Source: Flavonifractor sp. An100
GTDB lineage: Bacteria > Bacillota > Clostridia > Oscillospirales > Oscillospiraceae
DNA: 35,634 nucleotides
Assembly: GCF_002161175.1 (NCBI RefSeq)
Contig: NZ_NFMA01000030.1
Span: 1-35,634 of the forward strand
Direction of reading: 5' to 3'
Both the position numbers and the translations under genes were made by a program. Below are positions 7,454-17,310 of the stretch, piece after piece. Below the pieces are notes generated by a model. The model saw nothing but the letters and a program-made list of their open reading frames with translations. It was not told the origin of the DNA and searched no databases. Within the stretch, counting starts at the first letter, position 1; every line of letters begins with the position of its first letter.

Positions 7454-7629
7454 ATAGCACCTCCTGTATACTCCTCCACCCACTGCATGAATTTGTCCTT
7501 CGGCACCACCATGCGGCTGCCTACACGCAGTACCAGGAAATCCGGTTCATGCATGAATTCACACCCACTGGACGGTGATGTGCCTGGCACCTTTGCCTCG
7601 ATGTGGTTTTTGTAGACAGATTCTTTCAT
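7450..7629 (-). pseudogene. Decayed excisionase-like HTH protein, module 1
   Basis: An open frame of 59 residues with a good ribosome binding site (AAAGGAG). The first seven residues (MKESVYK) and the last thirty (LRVGSRMVVPKDKFMQWVEE) match the 69-residue protein at 34804-35013. The middle, where the intact homologue has its recognition helices (residues 8-40), is shorter and unrelated (NHIEAKVPGTSPSSG). The DNA-binding core is therefore lost although the frame stays open. I read it as a decayed gene kept for translational coupling to the next one, or simply drifting. Confidence 0.65.
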
Positions 7630-7686
7630 ATTGACCAGCTCCTTTTCAAAACTCCCTCTACTTCTTTAGCCGAGAACATTCGCGTA

Positions 7687-7779
7687 TGACATAGTTTTGA
7701 CATAATCTTTGGATGGTGTCCGGGTTGCCTCTCTACTCGTATTGGGAAAAATATATCCTATTGACATACATTTGACAGA
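7687..7779. repeat. Helically phased TGACATA repeats
   Basis: TGACATA occurs at 7687, 7698 and 7762, with the near copy TGACAGA at 7773. Both pairs are spaced 11 bases, about one DNA turn, and the pairs are 75 bases apart. They lie upstream of the two small HTH genes of module 1. Possible roles are an operator, integrase arm sites or iteron-like origin repeats; the sequence alone cannot decide. Confidence 0.5.
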
Positions 7780-7816
7780 AAAACGGAGCGCCTGCTTTGT
7801 CGCAGACGCTCCGTTT
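7778..7816 (-). terminator. Terminator of the DUF1653-like gene
   Basis: Stem AAACGGAGCG/CGCTCCGTTT extended by CTGC/GCAG after one mismatch, loop TTTGTC. On the minus strand it ends in a run of T. It lies 13 bases beyond the stop codon of the gene ending at 7830. Confidence 0.8.
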
Positions 7817-7829
7817 GAGGTTGGATTAT

Positions 7830-8537
7830 TTACTTTTGTACTGGTTTCAGCAGCCGGCATGTTCCCTCCGCCTCGTCCCGTTCTTTCAGCAGAGAGGCCA
7901 AGGCAGAGAAGAATTTCTTTTGCTGATAGTCCACGCTGCCGCGGTTCAGCTGATGGGCATCCGCGTACCTGCGGATGGACAGACCGTCCACGAACCGCTC
8001 CCGGAAATAATCCTGGTATGTAGCCAGCACCGTTTTCAGCGCATTGTCCAGGAACTGCAGGTCCTCTTTCAGCTTGGCAAAGTCACTTTTGGTGATGGCA
8101 ACGAATCTCTTTTCCTTCACGCAGAGGCGATATTTGTTCCGGTCGAAGTTGTAGTATTCGCAGAGATCTTTTGCGTATGCGTAGTAGGTAAGAGACCGCT
8201 GGTACTCGCGGGAGTCGTATGCTTCATCCGGCTGTGGTCGTTGCCGTTTACGAACCGGTCCCCGGAAGCCTTCTTCCTCCAGCCGCTCTATAACTTCCCC
8301 TGAGATCTTCATATTGAGCAGCCGCTTATACTTGGCTTTCCGCTCGCCGTTCACTTCGACAAATGCGCAGAAGGATTTTTTGCTGGAGGTGTAGTACTTG
8401 GGGACATCCGCGAAGGGATAGGTGGTCCAAATGACACTTTCCTCGCCGGTGTCGGCGTCGGTGGCCAGAGAGATCACATAGACCACCTTGCCGTCATACC
8501 GACGGTAGTACCCGGCACGAATTTTTCTTTCTGCCAT
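7830..8537 (-). CDS. DUF1653-like protein with C-terminal HTH-like region
   Basis: 235 residues from MAERKIRAG, with GAGGTG five bases before the ATG. Residues about 5-75 (GYYRRYDGKVVYVISLATD then GEESVIWTTYPFADV) resemble the small beta-rich DUF1653 domain. The C-terminal part (about 180-225, LSIRRYADAHQLNRGSVDYQ) looks like a sigma region 4 or HTH fold. No catalytic motif is visible. It is a single-gene unit with its own terminator between the mobilization genes and the defence cassette. It may be an element regulator, but its function is unknown to me. Confidence 0.6.
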   Translation of the reverse strand: MAERKIRAGYYRRYDGKVVYVISLATDADTGEESVIWTTYPFADVPKYYTSSKKSFCAFVEVNGERKAKYKRLLNMKISGEVIERLEEEGFRGPVRKRQRPQPDEAYDSREYQRSLTYYAYAKDLCEYYNFDRNKYRLCVKEKRFVAITKSDFAKLKEDLQFLDNALKTVLATYQDYFRERFVDGLSIRRYADAHQLNRGSVDYQQKKFFSALASLLKERDEAEGTCRLLKPVQK

Positions 8538-8888
8538 TTGGTCACCTCGCATTTCTGTATATGCTTTCGGTTACTGTTTGCAGAGTCGTAGTTACAATTT
8601 TGCAACAACTGGTTTATCGCTTTTCAACCAATAAGTTTGTGCTTAGAGCTGAATTACACAAGTAAGATAAAATCCTCCTCAAAACGCTTCTCTCCAATTT
8701 CACTTTGGCGTAACTACCGAGGTTTACTCGGTGACTCATTCTCTCATCGACGCACTATTTTTGGTATTCCGATTAATCCAGTTATATTTTGTACTTATTT
8801 ATTATGGTTGAAGTAGCAACTAAAGAGTTTGTGACTATAAAGTCTCCGTTCCTTCCCACCTTATTGCAGTTCAGCATAATTTTATAAT
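8538..8888. other. AT-rich gap with no recognisable gene
   Basis: About 350 bases between the DUF1653-like gene and the restriction gene. I see no tRNA-like fold, no supported coding frame and no clear terminator after the restriction gene. It may hold the promoter of the DUF1653-like gene and marks the border of the AT-richer cassette. Confidence 0.6.
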
Positions 8889-11102
8889 TCAAAATTCCTG
8901 TAACAATGGCACCCAATGTTCATCAGCCATATCAACAGCAAATTCTGTATTGTTGATATACAACTGGTTGTCTTTATCCCGAACAAATCCCCAGTGTAGG
9001 TTATGCTTCGTGGCATACGCCTTGAACGCATTAAACTTGTTCTCGATTTGTCGGTCAATATTTTTATCTTGGCCCTTGGTTTCGCCACCCTTAGTTTCAA
9101 TGACCCAGACCGTTCCATCTTTCTTCATCACGATGTAGTCAGCGTAGAAAAGCCACTGCTTCTGAATTCCATCTACATAGACGATGGAGAAATACTGCTG
9201 TCCGGTATCGCCGTTTTTGTACACCCACTCAATATCATTATCTGGTCTTTCACAATACTGTTCAAACAACATTTCACAGGTACTGCGGACAAGACTGGTA
9301 GCAAAGCCGGAAGTATACTCATGGTAGGCATTGGAGAGGTACTCTACTTCGTTCTTCACATTGGGGTCATAACGGAAGAAATCTTGTTCCGGAATATGGA
9401 AGGTACTTTTCTTCGGATGCAATTGCATACTCATTTGAACTGCCATCTGTGCTGTAACTTCCCGGAATTCTTCTCGCAATTTATGTTGGTTATTGATAAT
9501 AAAAGCATAGAATTCAGCTGTTTCCAGTGCAATTAACTTCTGGTTGGGATTACCCCCCTTCCGAAATAGACGCTCCAGAATAGTTTTAACCTTGTTCTGT
9601 GCCATACCGATAGAACTCTTGATCGCGTCAATACTGTGCATGAGCTGCATGCCATGCTTATGAGTATCGATGCGCCTATGGGTCGTGATGTAACTATGAC
9701 TCTCCGTCAGAGCAGAGGTACGTACAAACTCGCCTTGCAAAGCCTGCCCATGGATTTCCGCACCAAAGATGTATCCGGCATCTGACAGCAACCCCTGATT
9801 CTGTTTCTTATCGCTACCCAGATGGTACTTGGCAACCAGAGCCTCATGAATTTTAAACAGCACTTCGCGCTCGCCCAGACCGTCGAAGTCCATATCCCGG
9901 ATTTCCTTCTCCAGCATAAATGTTTTGCACTTGTCCTTCAAGAACAAACGGCGAGTTTCATAAGCCTTATCCATGCTGGATAACAGACCGGCCTTATACT
10001 TCTCGTCAAAGGTGTACACATAGCAGAAATCCAGCAAATCATCTTCGTAGTGTCTGGCTTCTGGCATACGGCGAATTCGGCCAATGGTCTGAATCTCAAA
10101 TTCCTCGCTCATGCCCTCACGCAGTTTTACCAGGATTTTAGCGCGGGGACAATCCCAGCCAGTACTGATAGCCTGCTTCATCAACAAGAACACCGGCGTG
10201 GCATCATTCTCGGTCAGGTTATCTGGCAGATCTCGTTTGTCCTCACTCATCCAGATGCTGACCATGCCGTTATCATAGGTATAGCCCATGCTTTCCAGTT
10301 TCGCTTCTACCGCACGGATGGTTTCTGGCTGGCCATTTGGAAACTGAATTAATACCAAGGGGCGGATTGCCTTTCCAAGTTCCTTGTATCGGGCAGCAAT
10401 CGCTTTACGTTTAGCATCGGCAAGATCCAGGAGGCACTCATAATCATTGCTGATCTCCATACCGTCCACTAATCCCTCATTTACATAAAGGGCTTTGGTG
10501 ATTAGGCCGGCATTGATAACATCTACTTCGTCAATTTCCAAATACTCATACCGCTTATTCTCCACTGCGGTAGCGCTAACGCGGATAATGTTTTTTGCGG
10601 AGAATGCATCAATAATGGATTTTGCCTTTGCGGTATTATTGGAATGTTCCTCGTCGATAATCACGATGAATTCTGTTCCCGCGCGATGTGCTTCCGCAAT
10701 GCGGTCAAAAAGGTTCTTCCGCTCGCTGTCCCGAATGGCAGTGTTGCCCTTCTTCGTCACCAGTTCCCAGTTGATGAAGGTGGTACTCTCAGCGGCAAAG
10801 CCATTCTGGAGGGCATCGAACAGATTCTGGGTATAGCGGTGGGGAGCGAACTTGCGCATCTTCTGGCGACTCTGTTCTTCCAGATCACCCTTGCCGGGAC
10901 ACAGCCAGATGAAGGCGGTGCTACTGCTTATCTTTGTTAAATATTCTTCGATGAAGTCGATCAGAATGATAGTCTTGCCGGAGCCGGTGGGAGATTTTAC
11001 GATGATGGTCTGCTTGGAACGACTGTCCGTTACGATATCCAGCAACTTGATGACTGCATTTTCCTGAAAATCAAACAAATTGATGTTGATGCCGCTTACC
11101 AT
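8889..11102 (-). CDS. res: Type III restriction enzyme, Res subunit
   Basis: 737 residues of a superfamily 2 helicase-nuclease. Walker A is SPTGSGKT (about 37-44), the DEAD-box variant is IIDEEH (148-153), and motif VI-like QTIGRIRRMPEARHY lies near 340. The C-terminal PD-(D/E)XK nuclease shows YADYIVMKKDGTVWVIETKGG-type spacing, with D followed by ExK around 660-685. With Mod it would cut DNA with unmodified sites after ATP-driven translocation. The ATG follows GGAGGTG and overlaps the mod stop by seven bases, so the two are translationally coupled. All motifs appear intact. Confidence 0.92.
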   Translation of the reverse strand: MVSGININLFDFQENAVIKLLDIVTDSRSKQTIIVKSPTGSGKTIILIDFIEEYLTKISSSTAFIWLCPGKGDLEEQSRQKMRKFAPHRYTQNLFDALQNGFAAESTTFINWELVTKKGNTAIRDSERKNLFDRIAEAHRAGTEFIVIIDEEHSNNTAKAKSIIDAFSAKNIIRVSATAVENKRYEYLEIDEVDVINAGLITKALYVNEGLVDGMEISNDYECLLDLADAKRKAIAARYKELGKAIRPLVLIQFPNGQPETIRAVEAKLESMGYTYDNGMVSIWMSEDKRDLPDNLTENDATPVFLLMKQAISTGWDCPRAKILVKLREGMSEEFEIQTIGRIRRMPEARHYEDDLLDFCYVYTFDEKYKAGLLSSMDKAYETRRLFLKDKCKTFMLEKEIRDMDFDGLGEREVLFKIHEALVAKYHLGSDKKQNQGLLSDAGYIFGAEIHGQALQGEFVRTSALTESHSYITTHRRIDTHKHGMQLMHSIDAIKSSIGMAQNKVKTILERLFRKGGNPNQKLIALETAEFYAFIINNQHKLREEFREVTAQMAVQMSMQLHPKKSTFHIPEQDFFRYDPNVKNEVEYLSNAYHEYTSGFATSLVRSTCEMLFEQYCERPDNDIEWVYKNGDTGQQYFSIVYVDGIQKQWLFYADYIVMKKDGTVWVIETKGGETKGQDKNIDRQIENKFNAFKAYATKHNLHWGFVRDKDNQLYINNTEFAVDMADEHWVPLLQEF

Positions 11103-12916
11103 GTTTCGCCCACCTCCTTCAGTTCAAAGTTAAAGTAATAGTCGGGAATGGTGTGGATCTCCACACCGGCAAAGAGTGCGTTCTGCTCCGTGGTGAACAG
11201 CACTTCCTTGGATGCATAGATGGCCTTTACACCCTTGTACTCATCCCAATGTGTCTGTAACTCATCGGCTTCCTCATCACTTATAATCATCAAATACTGG
11301 CTACCGTCAATCTTAACACCATGCTCCAACTGGATCATTTCCCGGATGTGTTCCAACAGGGCATCAGAGAGATATTCGTCATCCTTGGAAATAAAATCGG
11401 TATGGTAGTACTTAATATTTGCAGGCAAACCCATCGCATATTTACTTCCATCCTCTCGCTTACCTGTAATAACAGTTTTGATACGAGGATAGGTAACTTT
11501 TTCACAAATGCCACCTTCATTATTCGTACAGAGAATGAAATGGCGACTGCTGTGTTGTTCTGCATTAAGCTCAATAACCGCATGCCCTGTTGTGCCTGAT
11601 CCAGCAAAGAAGTCCAAAACAATTGAGTCCTTTTTGCTGATAGCACGGAGAATTTCTGTAATCAGTTCCAGAGGCTTGGGGTAGGAAAACCGCTTATCGC
11701 CAAAAATGTCCTTTGCGCCAGATGTTCCTTTTGTTGTATAGAAGTCCTTTTCTGTCCAAATGGTAGGAATTTCACTACCCACGGTTTTATTCTTTCCAAA
11801 AACGAGAGTAGGCGCATTGGATTCCTTTCCGACAACCTCAAGTTCGCCACTTTCTATTTTTTGAATAACGCCTTCAGGAAGATACTGCACACTAAATTCG
11901 TTAGGATTTGCCTTGGACTTGTTTTTACCAACTTTTATATAGCCCTTGTCCCAATCCTGCTTCAGTCTCGAAGGAATAAGTCTCCATACACATTCCGCAC
12001 CCTTGCTGCTAATCGGCCACAGGGCAACGGTTCCCTCAGGTGCTTCATCATAGTCGAATGGAAAATCTTCCAATTCTCCTGCATAGCTTCCTTCGTTTAT
12101 ACGCTCAGTCAATGTTTTTCCGATACCGACAATATTCATTGTTTTCTTGTCGATAAAAATGGGGTATGCCTGGTTAGGTCGTGTTACCTTTGTAAAAGTG
12201 CTAAGTGTTAATCCTTCGAAGGGACTCCGTTCGATGCCACCAGTAAAATTCATTGTGCTGGGTTCAAAATCACGGGGAGCGATAAATACGAGGTATTCCT
12301 GGACATAGTTAAAACCTCCATTTGGCTTTCCGCCAGATGTTTGAACTGTGACACAGGTTACTTGCTTGGCGTCAAACATTTCTTGGCACAGCACCACAAG
12401 ATTATGCACTTCCTGATAGCCAATGCTGATAGCGATAACGCCATCACTTGTTAGCAGACTTCTTGCAATTTTCAATCTTTCACACATAAAAGAAATCCAC
12501 TTGCTATGCTTGAAACCGTCAAGGTCATCAACATATGCATCATCGTACACAAAGTCTTTGTTGCCAGTATTGTACGGCGGGTCAATGTAGATTACATCGA
12601 TTCTACCCTTATGGGTTTTCTCCAACAGCCGCAGAGAGTGGAGATTATCGCCCTCCAGGATGAAGTTGTAGCCCTGACCGGGTGCCGCAGTGATTTCACG
12701 CTCAGGTATCTCCGTGAACACAGGAATATGATCCCGCATCATCACATCGACTGCTTCTTCATGCTGCTCCCATACAAGGCCATACTTTTTGGAGGTCAAT
12801 TCACTTTCGATTTCACCCAAGGCGATGAGCATATCGTCATCGTCTCGGTGCTCATCTTTTATCTTCTGCAAGAACGCCAGCATTCGCTCCCGCTTTAATT
12901 GGGATAGGTTAGGCAT
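11096..12916 (-). CDS. mod: Type III DNA methyltransferase, Mod subunit
   Basis: 606 residues from MPNLSQLKRE, with GGAGG nine bases upstream. The catalytic motif IDPPYNTGNKDF is at 111-122 and the SAM-binding motif DFFAGSGTTGHAV at 435-447. This order (DPPY before FxGxG) is that of beta-class N6-adenine methyltransferases used by type III systems. The long middle region (about 180-400) should hold target recognition. It methylates one strand of an asymmetric site and forms the complex with Res. It overlaps res downstream and the membrane protein gene upstream by eight bases. The target sequence cannot be predicted by eye. Confidence 0.92.
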   Translation of the reverse strand: MPNLSQLKRERMLAFLQKIKDEHRDDDDMLIALGEIESELTSKKYGLVWEQHEEAVDVMMRDHIPVFTEIPEREITAAPGQGYNFILEGDNLHSLRLLEKTHKGRIDVIYIDPPYNTGNKDFVYDDAYVDDLDGFKHSKWISFMCERLKIARSLLTSDGVIAISIGYQEVHNLVVLCQEMFDAKQVTCVTVQTSGGKPNGGFNYVQEYLVFIAPRDFEPSTMNFTGGIERSPFEGLTLSTFTKVTRPNQAYPIFIDKKTMNIVGIGKTLTERINEGSYAGELEDFPFDYDEAPEGTVALWPISSKGAECVWRLIPSRLKQDWDKGYIKVGKNKSKANPNEFSVQYLPEGVIQKIESGELEVVGKESNAPTLVFGKNKTVGSEIPTIWTEKDFYTTKGTSGAKDIFGDKRFSYPKPLELITEILRAISKKDSIVLDFFAGSGTTGHAVIELNAEQHSSRHFILCTNNEGGICEKVTYPRIKTVITGKREDGSKYAMGLPANIKYYHTDFISKDDEYLSDALLEHIREMIQLEHGVKIDGSQYLMIISDEEADELQTHWDEYKGVKAIYASKEVLFTTEQNALFAGVEIHTIPDYYFNFELKEVGETW

Positions 12917-13784
12917 TACTTGTTTCCTCCTCATATGCTTTGTACATCACTCGCTCTTTAAAGCCAACCGCTTGATTGATGTATATTTCTTCTACGCACT
13001 TAATGCCAGATAAACTCCTGTTCGTTATGTATAAACACATATCGAAATTACCTATTGAAGTAGGATCTTCAAATTCCCAAAATTTCTTGTAAAGGTTATT
13101 ATCAAAGAAAATGTCTATCGTAATCTCCAATGAATTTTCTGGTAAAAGAAGCCAACTAATATACTTGGCGTTTCCTGTTCCTATGCAGCATACCTTACTT
13201 ACAGTTTCATCTTGATACTTAAAGCCAGAAAACTCTATGCGGTCCACACTGATCTGGCAAATTGCGCTGTCAGATATGTTTTTGATTGTTAACTTTACCC
13301 GCTTATAATATTTATCAACCTGGTTTCCGAGTCGTGGCAGATATGTTCTTAGGTGGGTTTCTCGTTTTTCAGGTGTAACAGTATCCGCAACTTCCACCGT
13401 TGAGGATTTATCTTGGGAGTATAATCTTGTTGTGATGCAACTTCTCTCTATGGTAATAGACTCAACACTCACTAATGGTAACAATCTCTGTACACTTATT
13501 CTTTGCAGGAAATTATTCTCTCTGCTCAAGCGCTCGTTTTCCCAACTGGCTTTTTCGCTTTGATAAACAGTAACAACGCCTAAAACAATTGTGCCGATGA
13601 ATGCCTCAAACCCGGCAATATAGGCTAAAACATCACCGGCAGACCATTCCGCCGACAGCCAGTCGATACCAGAATTCCATTTAAAGAGGGCATGTACAAG
13701 AACAGGCGGCAAAAAGAACATTGCAACGCAGACTATCAGTGTAGTAGCCTTATGATTTTTTATCCAGTCTACTATTTTATTCAA
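12909..13784 (-). CDS. Two-helix membrane protein coupled to the type III R-M genes
   Basis: 291 residues. Two hydrophobic segments (about 13-35, TTLIVCVAMFFLPPVLVHAL, and about 48-72, DVLAYIAGFEAFIGTIVLGV) are followed by a short coiled region and a beta-rich soluble domain with VKLTIKNISDSAICQI-type strands. I prefer the TTG at 13784 because GGAGG lies seven bases before it, while the ATG at 13802 has none. It overlaps mod by eight bases and so is expected to be co-translated. I do not recognise the family. Its fixed overlap suggests a defence accessory, such as a membrane effector or inhibitor, but this is inference. Confidence 0.7.
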   Translation of the reverse strand: MNKIVDWIKNHKATTLIVCVAMFFLPPVLVHALFKWNSGIDWLSAEWSAGDVLAYIAGFEAFIGTIVLGVVTVYQSEKASWENERLSRENNFLQRISVQRLLPLVSVESITIERSCITTRLYSQDKSSTVEVADTVTPEKRETHLRTYLPRLGNQVDKYYKRVKLTIKNISDSAICQISVDRIEFSGFKYQDETVSKVCCIGTGNAKYISWLLLPENSLEITIDIFFDNNLYKKFWEFEDPTSIGNFDMCLYITNRSLSGIKCVEEIYINQAVGFKERVMYKAYEEETSNA

Positions 13785-13977
13785 TACTTTTCCTCCAAGC
13801 ATTTGTCGCTATATTTTTCGTACAGCATTCCAGTTTCCTTCTGGTTCAAGCTATTCCGCACTTGCAATCCCTATCCAGATATAATCACGCCAGACACGGA
13901 AAGCATTTGGAAGACCATCGAGGACCTTTTTAACCTCAATGCAGTCGTTCTCCCGATACTACTCGATTTCGGTAGAG

Positions 13978-14193
13978 TCAATCGCTATTTTCCTCCTTTA
14001 CCAGCTCGATAATATCGCAGAAATCGCAGTCCAACGCTTTGCAAATCTTGGTGAGAAGCTCTGTACTGACATGCTCATTTTTTCCAAGCTTTGCAAGCGC
14101 AGTAGTAGACATGCCAGTGGCCAGACGCAAGTCCTTCTTTTTCATATTTTTATCGATCAAGAGCTTCCACAATTTATTATAGCAAACAGTCAT
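13978..14193 (-). CDS. XRE/Cro-type small repressor
   Basis: 71 residues from MTVCYNKLWKLLID, with GAGGTG five bases before the ATG. A five-helix HTH_26/XRE fold covers nearly the whole protein (KKDLRLATGMSTTALAKLGK as the HTH, then VSTELLTKICKALDCDFCDI). It lies 69 bases after hamB and about 190 bases before the membrane protein and mod-res genes. It may act as a controller of the R-M genes or of the whole island, in the manner of C proteins, but no operator is evident. Confidence 0.8.
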   Translation of the reverse strand: MTVCYNKLWKLLIDKNMKKKDLRLATGMSTTALAKLGKNEHVSTELLTKICKALDCDFCDIIELVKEENSD

Positions 14194-14262
14194 TTTTTCA
14201 CCTCTGATTATTTGGCATAAAACAGCAGTTTTAACTGAGTGTATTGCCTGCAAAATGTCCAA

Positions 14263-17200
14263 TTAGTTCTTACATATCCATTTGATTCGTTCAGAAAAAT
14301 ATGTGGGATAATCTGATAGAAACATCAAAATATTATCTTTATGCAACTTTATAGCCCCTACGATACGATTAGTTTCGAGCGAGTCAAGGCCAATTTCCTC
14401 TGCCAGCATATTCGCAAGAAATCGATCATTAAAAACTTTCTCGCAAATTGAAACGGCTGTTTCTGTTTTGACGCCGTATTTTATTCTTTTTTGTAGCAGA
14501 AGCAAATTTTGCAATGGATTTACTATGTCTTCCTCATTGATCTCGATAATATCAATGATGCTCCCCGTAAAAAAGCTCAACTCGTAAGAAACAGACTTGC
14601 TACAAATATCCTCAAGACTCGCTATCGTCAAAGATGTACGTTGATTCATTTCAACAAATGAACAGCCATCAAGCCACATTTTGCAAATATCTGCGAAGAA
14701 ATCTGTTTCTTTTTTAAGAGAGTGGGTTTCCAAAAAGAAGTCAATAAGCATTTTAAACAGCTGTTCATTTGTATAACTCTGCTGAGTAAGGTGGTTTTCA
14801 GATATCCATTTTTCAATATGGGATGATAGATCAATACCTGACATAGCCCTGGCGTAGTTTTTAACTTGGGAATAATCAAGTTCGCTTATCTTCAATGTGA
14901 TGGCAGCAAAAATTTTTTCTAACAAAGTTTTTTCGTTATCATCTGCCATGAAATATGCCAAAGTACCTTTACAAATATCAGCCCCTATCGCTTCCTTATC
15001 AGCATTCTCGTCGTTTGAAAACACAAAACACAAATGATTTTCGATGGCCTCCACAGTACTTTTTCGAGTCATCATGGACTCTTCAATATTGTAGACGTTT
15101 TTTTGAGGATACTTCTCGTGTACATCTTTAGTAATCTCAATTGCACATTGTTCAAAGCAAGAAGGGTTGTCGTAATGGTCAATGATGTATTGTGCAACCC
15201 ATGTACCTGACGCACTTATTTCATAGTCGATGATAATGTCTTGAACCAAGGATAGAATGGAGCTTCCGCAAGGTTCTGTTGCACTGCTATCGAACATTCT
15301 TACACAATCTCTCCATCTATAATTGCCGCCATTTCTTCGGTCATTCTTATTGTCGAACAACCGTGGATCGGTAACAATGACACTGCCTTCAGTATACATC
15401 CCAGAACGTGCGGTTCGTCCCATTAAATTCTGGAAGCTACGAATCTGCATGCTATTGCGTGCAACCACAAAACTTGTCATAAAAAGATATTTAATCGGAA
15501 TGTTTACTCCTTGTGCCAGCGTTGAAGTACAGACAACAAGGCGCAAATCTTTTTCTCTAAATGCATACTCTACAGCAAGGCGCAATCCGTTGGGCAGATT
15601 AGAGTAGTGAGGCACAACACCAAAATGGCAAGCAATGGTATATGGATGCTGTATACCATAATAAACTGACATCAATTTTGCCAGTCGGTTCATTTCTTCG
15701 GCATTACTACTTCTTTTAATTTCGGTGAGTTCATACCTACGATCCTTTAATTCGATAATCCTATTGATTATAGTTTGCACAGTGCTGGTTCGATTAGCAA
15801 AAATAGCAGTTCCCCCATTTTTGCACAGCTTATTTGCATAATAGATTGCAATATCCTTGGCATCTGTTAGTTCTGGGAAATAGCGTTGCTTTCTCTCCTT
15901 TGGGCGCTTTTGTAAAGGAACAACTTCTATGCTACGTGGAACATAAAAATCCTCTTGTGTTGAATCATCTGAATAGTAGTGAATATCTGTTGTTTTTGAT
16001 GCGAATCCAACCGTTTTAGGAGTCGCCTTAATGTTGGGATCTGTTGCTAAAACACCGCCTTCACCGAAAAGCCATTTTTGAATCTGCTCAGCATTAGAAA
16101 GCACTGCTGAAAGAATAAGAACCTGGTCTTCCGTTGAGATATGCTCACGAATTTCAGAAATCAATAATTCGTAAACTGCCCCTCGACTTCCGTCATCAAA
16201 CATGTGACCTTCGTCAAATATGTATAGACCGATTGCATCCAAAAAATCTGTCTGGTGGTGAATGATATAGCTGAGTTTTTCAGGGGTGCAAATTAAAACC
16301 TTCGGTTTTAATTCGAGGAATATCTCTAAAGAAAAATCATCCTCAAGGACATCCGAAAATTGGTTAACTAAAGCCTCATCCCCAAATGCAGAAATCATAT
16401 CATTTGCTATTTCATTGCACAAGGCACGTAGTGGCGCTACAATTATTGCTGTAGTTGCTCTATTAGAGGCAAAAGACGAACGGATTATCAACTCGATACT
16501 TTTTGTTTTTCCCACCCCTGTCGGCAACTGAACGATTGCACTCTGACCGCTTAATATTTCTTTTTCGCCGATAAGCTGTTGAGCTGGCCATAGCATTCTG
16601 GGCGCATTTGGGCTTTTAAGGTAGTCTGACCACAAGGACTGATCCAACCCTGAATACATGGGTAGAAGACTCCATGCTGATCTGGACAACGCTACTACGA
16701 CAACTGCATATAATATATCGACATAGTATATTTCCATTGGAGTATCGTGTGCATAAATCTCTTTTCGATACTCCAATAATATATTCTGTATTTCTTCCGG
16801 CTTTTTCCCGCTGGTATAATACGCTAATAAGGAACGGCAAAGTTTTTCTGCAGTAGGAGTATCATTATTTATGTGTAGCTCTCGGTTTAGCAGGAGATAT
16901 CCAAGAAAGTTGCCCATAATTTTTTGAGGTGCAGTAGTGTCCGGATTGTTTCGCTCAAAATACTCAGAGCATAACACTTTGGCACTCCCAAAATTATCAG
17001 AGAGGAAATAGGCCGCAGCTCCAGATAGCAAAAAATCGATGTCATATGCCGCACGATCTTTGGCACCCACAGCTGCGTCAAAGTATTGTGAAGCAACTCC
17101 TAAATATGGTGAAAACTCCTCTCTATCTACTGCATTATTTTCAATAACACTTTCAGCGTATCGAGAGAGTATGTAAACAACAGGATAGGATAGTTCATTC

Positions 17201-17310
17201 GAATTTAATGGAAACTTCGGATAAGCCTCATTTGGGATGTCATACTCTACCAATTTTGCTTTTGCCTTTTGGTATTTGAGCATATAACTTGAAGTATTTG
17301 AGAAAATCAT
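14263..17310 (-). CDS. hamB: Hachiman helicase HamB
   Basis: 1015 residues of a large superfamily 2 helicase. Walker A is QLPTGVGKT (261-269), the DEAD-box variant is FDEGH (365-369), motif V-like CTSTLAQGVNIP lies near 594-605, and motif VI is QNLMGRTARSG (627-637). A long C-terminal region follows, as in HamB. The ATG at 17310 overlaps the hamA stop as ATGA and follows AGAGGTG, so the two are coupled. In Hachiman, HamB senses DNA or its damage and releases the HamA nuclease. The call rests on the neighbouring DUF1837 gene, the size and the motifs. No frameshift is seen. Confidence 0.85.
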   Translation of the reverse strand: MIFSNTSSYMLKYQKAKAKLVEYDIPNEAYPKFPLNSNELSYPVVYILSRYAESVIENNAVDREEFSPYLGVASQYFDAAVGAKDRAAYDIDFLLSGAAAYFLSDNFGSAKVLCSEYFERNNPDTTAPQKIMGNFLGYLLLNRELHINNDTPTAEKLCRSLLAYYTSGKKPEEIQNILLEYRKEIYAHDTPMEIYYVDILYAVVVVALSRSAWSLLPMYSGLDQSLWSDYLKSPNAPRMLWPAQQLIGEKEILSGQSAIVQLPTGVGKTKSIELIIRSSFASNRATTAIIVAPLRALCNEIANDMISAFGDEALVNQFSDVLEDDFSLEIFLELKPKVLICTPEKLSYIIHHQTDFLDAIGLYIFDEGHMFDDGSRGAVYELLISEIREHISTEDQVLILSAVLSNAEQIQKWLFGEGGVLATDPNIKATPKTVGFASKTTDIHYYSDDSTQEDFYVPRSIEVVPLQKRPKERKQRYFPELTDAKDIAIYYANKLCKNGGTAIFANRTSTVQTIINRIIELKDRRYELTEIKRSSNAEEMNRLAKLMSVYYGIQHPYTIACHFGVVPHYSNLPNGLRLAVEYAFREKDLRLVVCTSTLAQGVNIPIKYLFMTSFVVARNSMQIRSFQNLMGRTARSGMYTEGSVIVTDPRLFDNKNDRRNGGNYRWRDCVRMFDSSATEPCGSSILSLVQDIIIDYEISASGTWVAQYIIDHYDNPSCFEQCAIEITKDVHEKYPQKNVYNIEESMMTRKSTVEAIENHLCFVFSNDENADKEAIGADICKGTLAYFMADDNEKTLLEKIFAAITLKISELDYSQVKNYARAMSGIDLSSHIEKWISENHLTQQSYTNEQLFKMLIDFFLETHSLKKETDFFADICKMWLDGCSFVEMNQRTSLTIASLEDICSKSVSYELSFFTGSIIDIIEINEEDIVNPLQNLLLLQKRIKYGVKTETAVSICEKVFNDRFLANMLAEEIGLDSLETNRIVGAIKLHKDNILMFLSDYPTYFSERIKWICKN

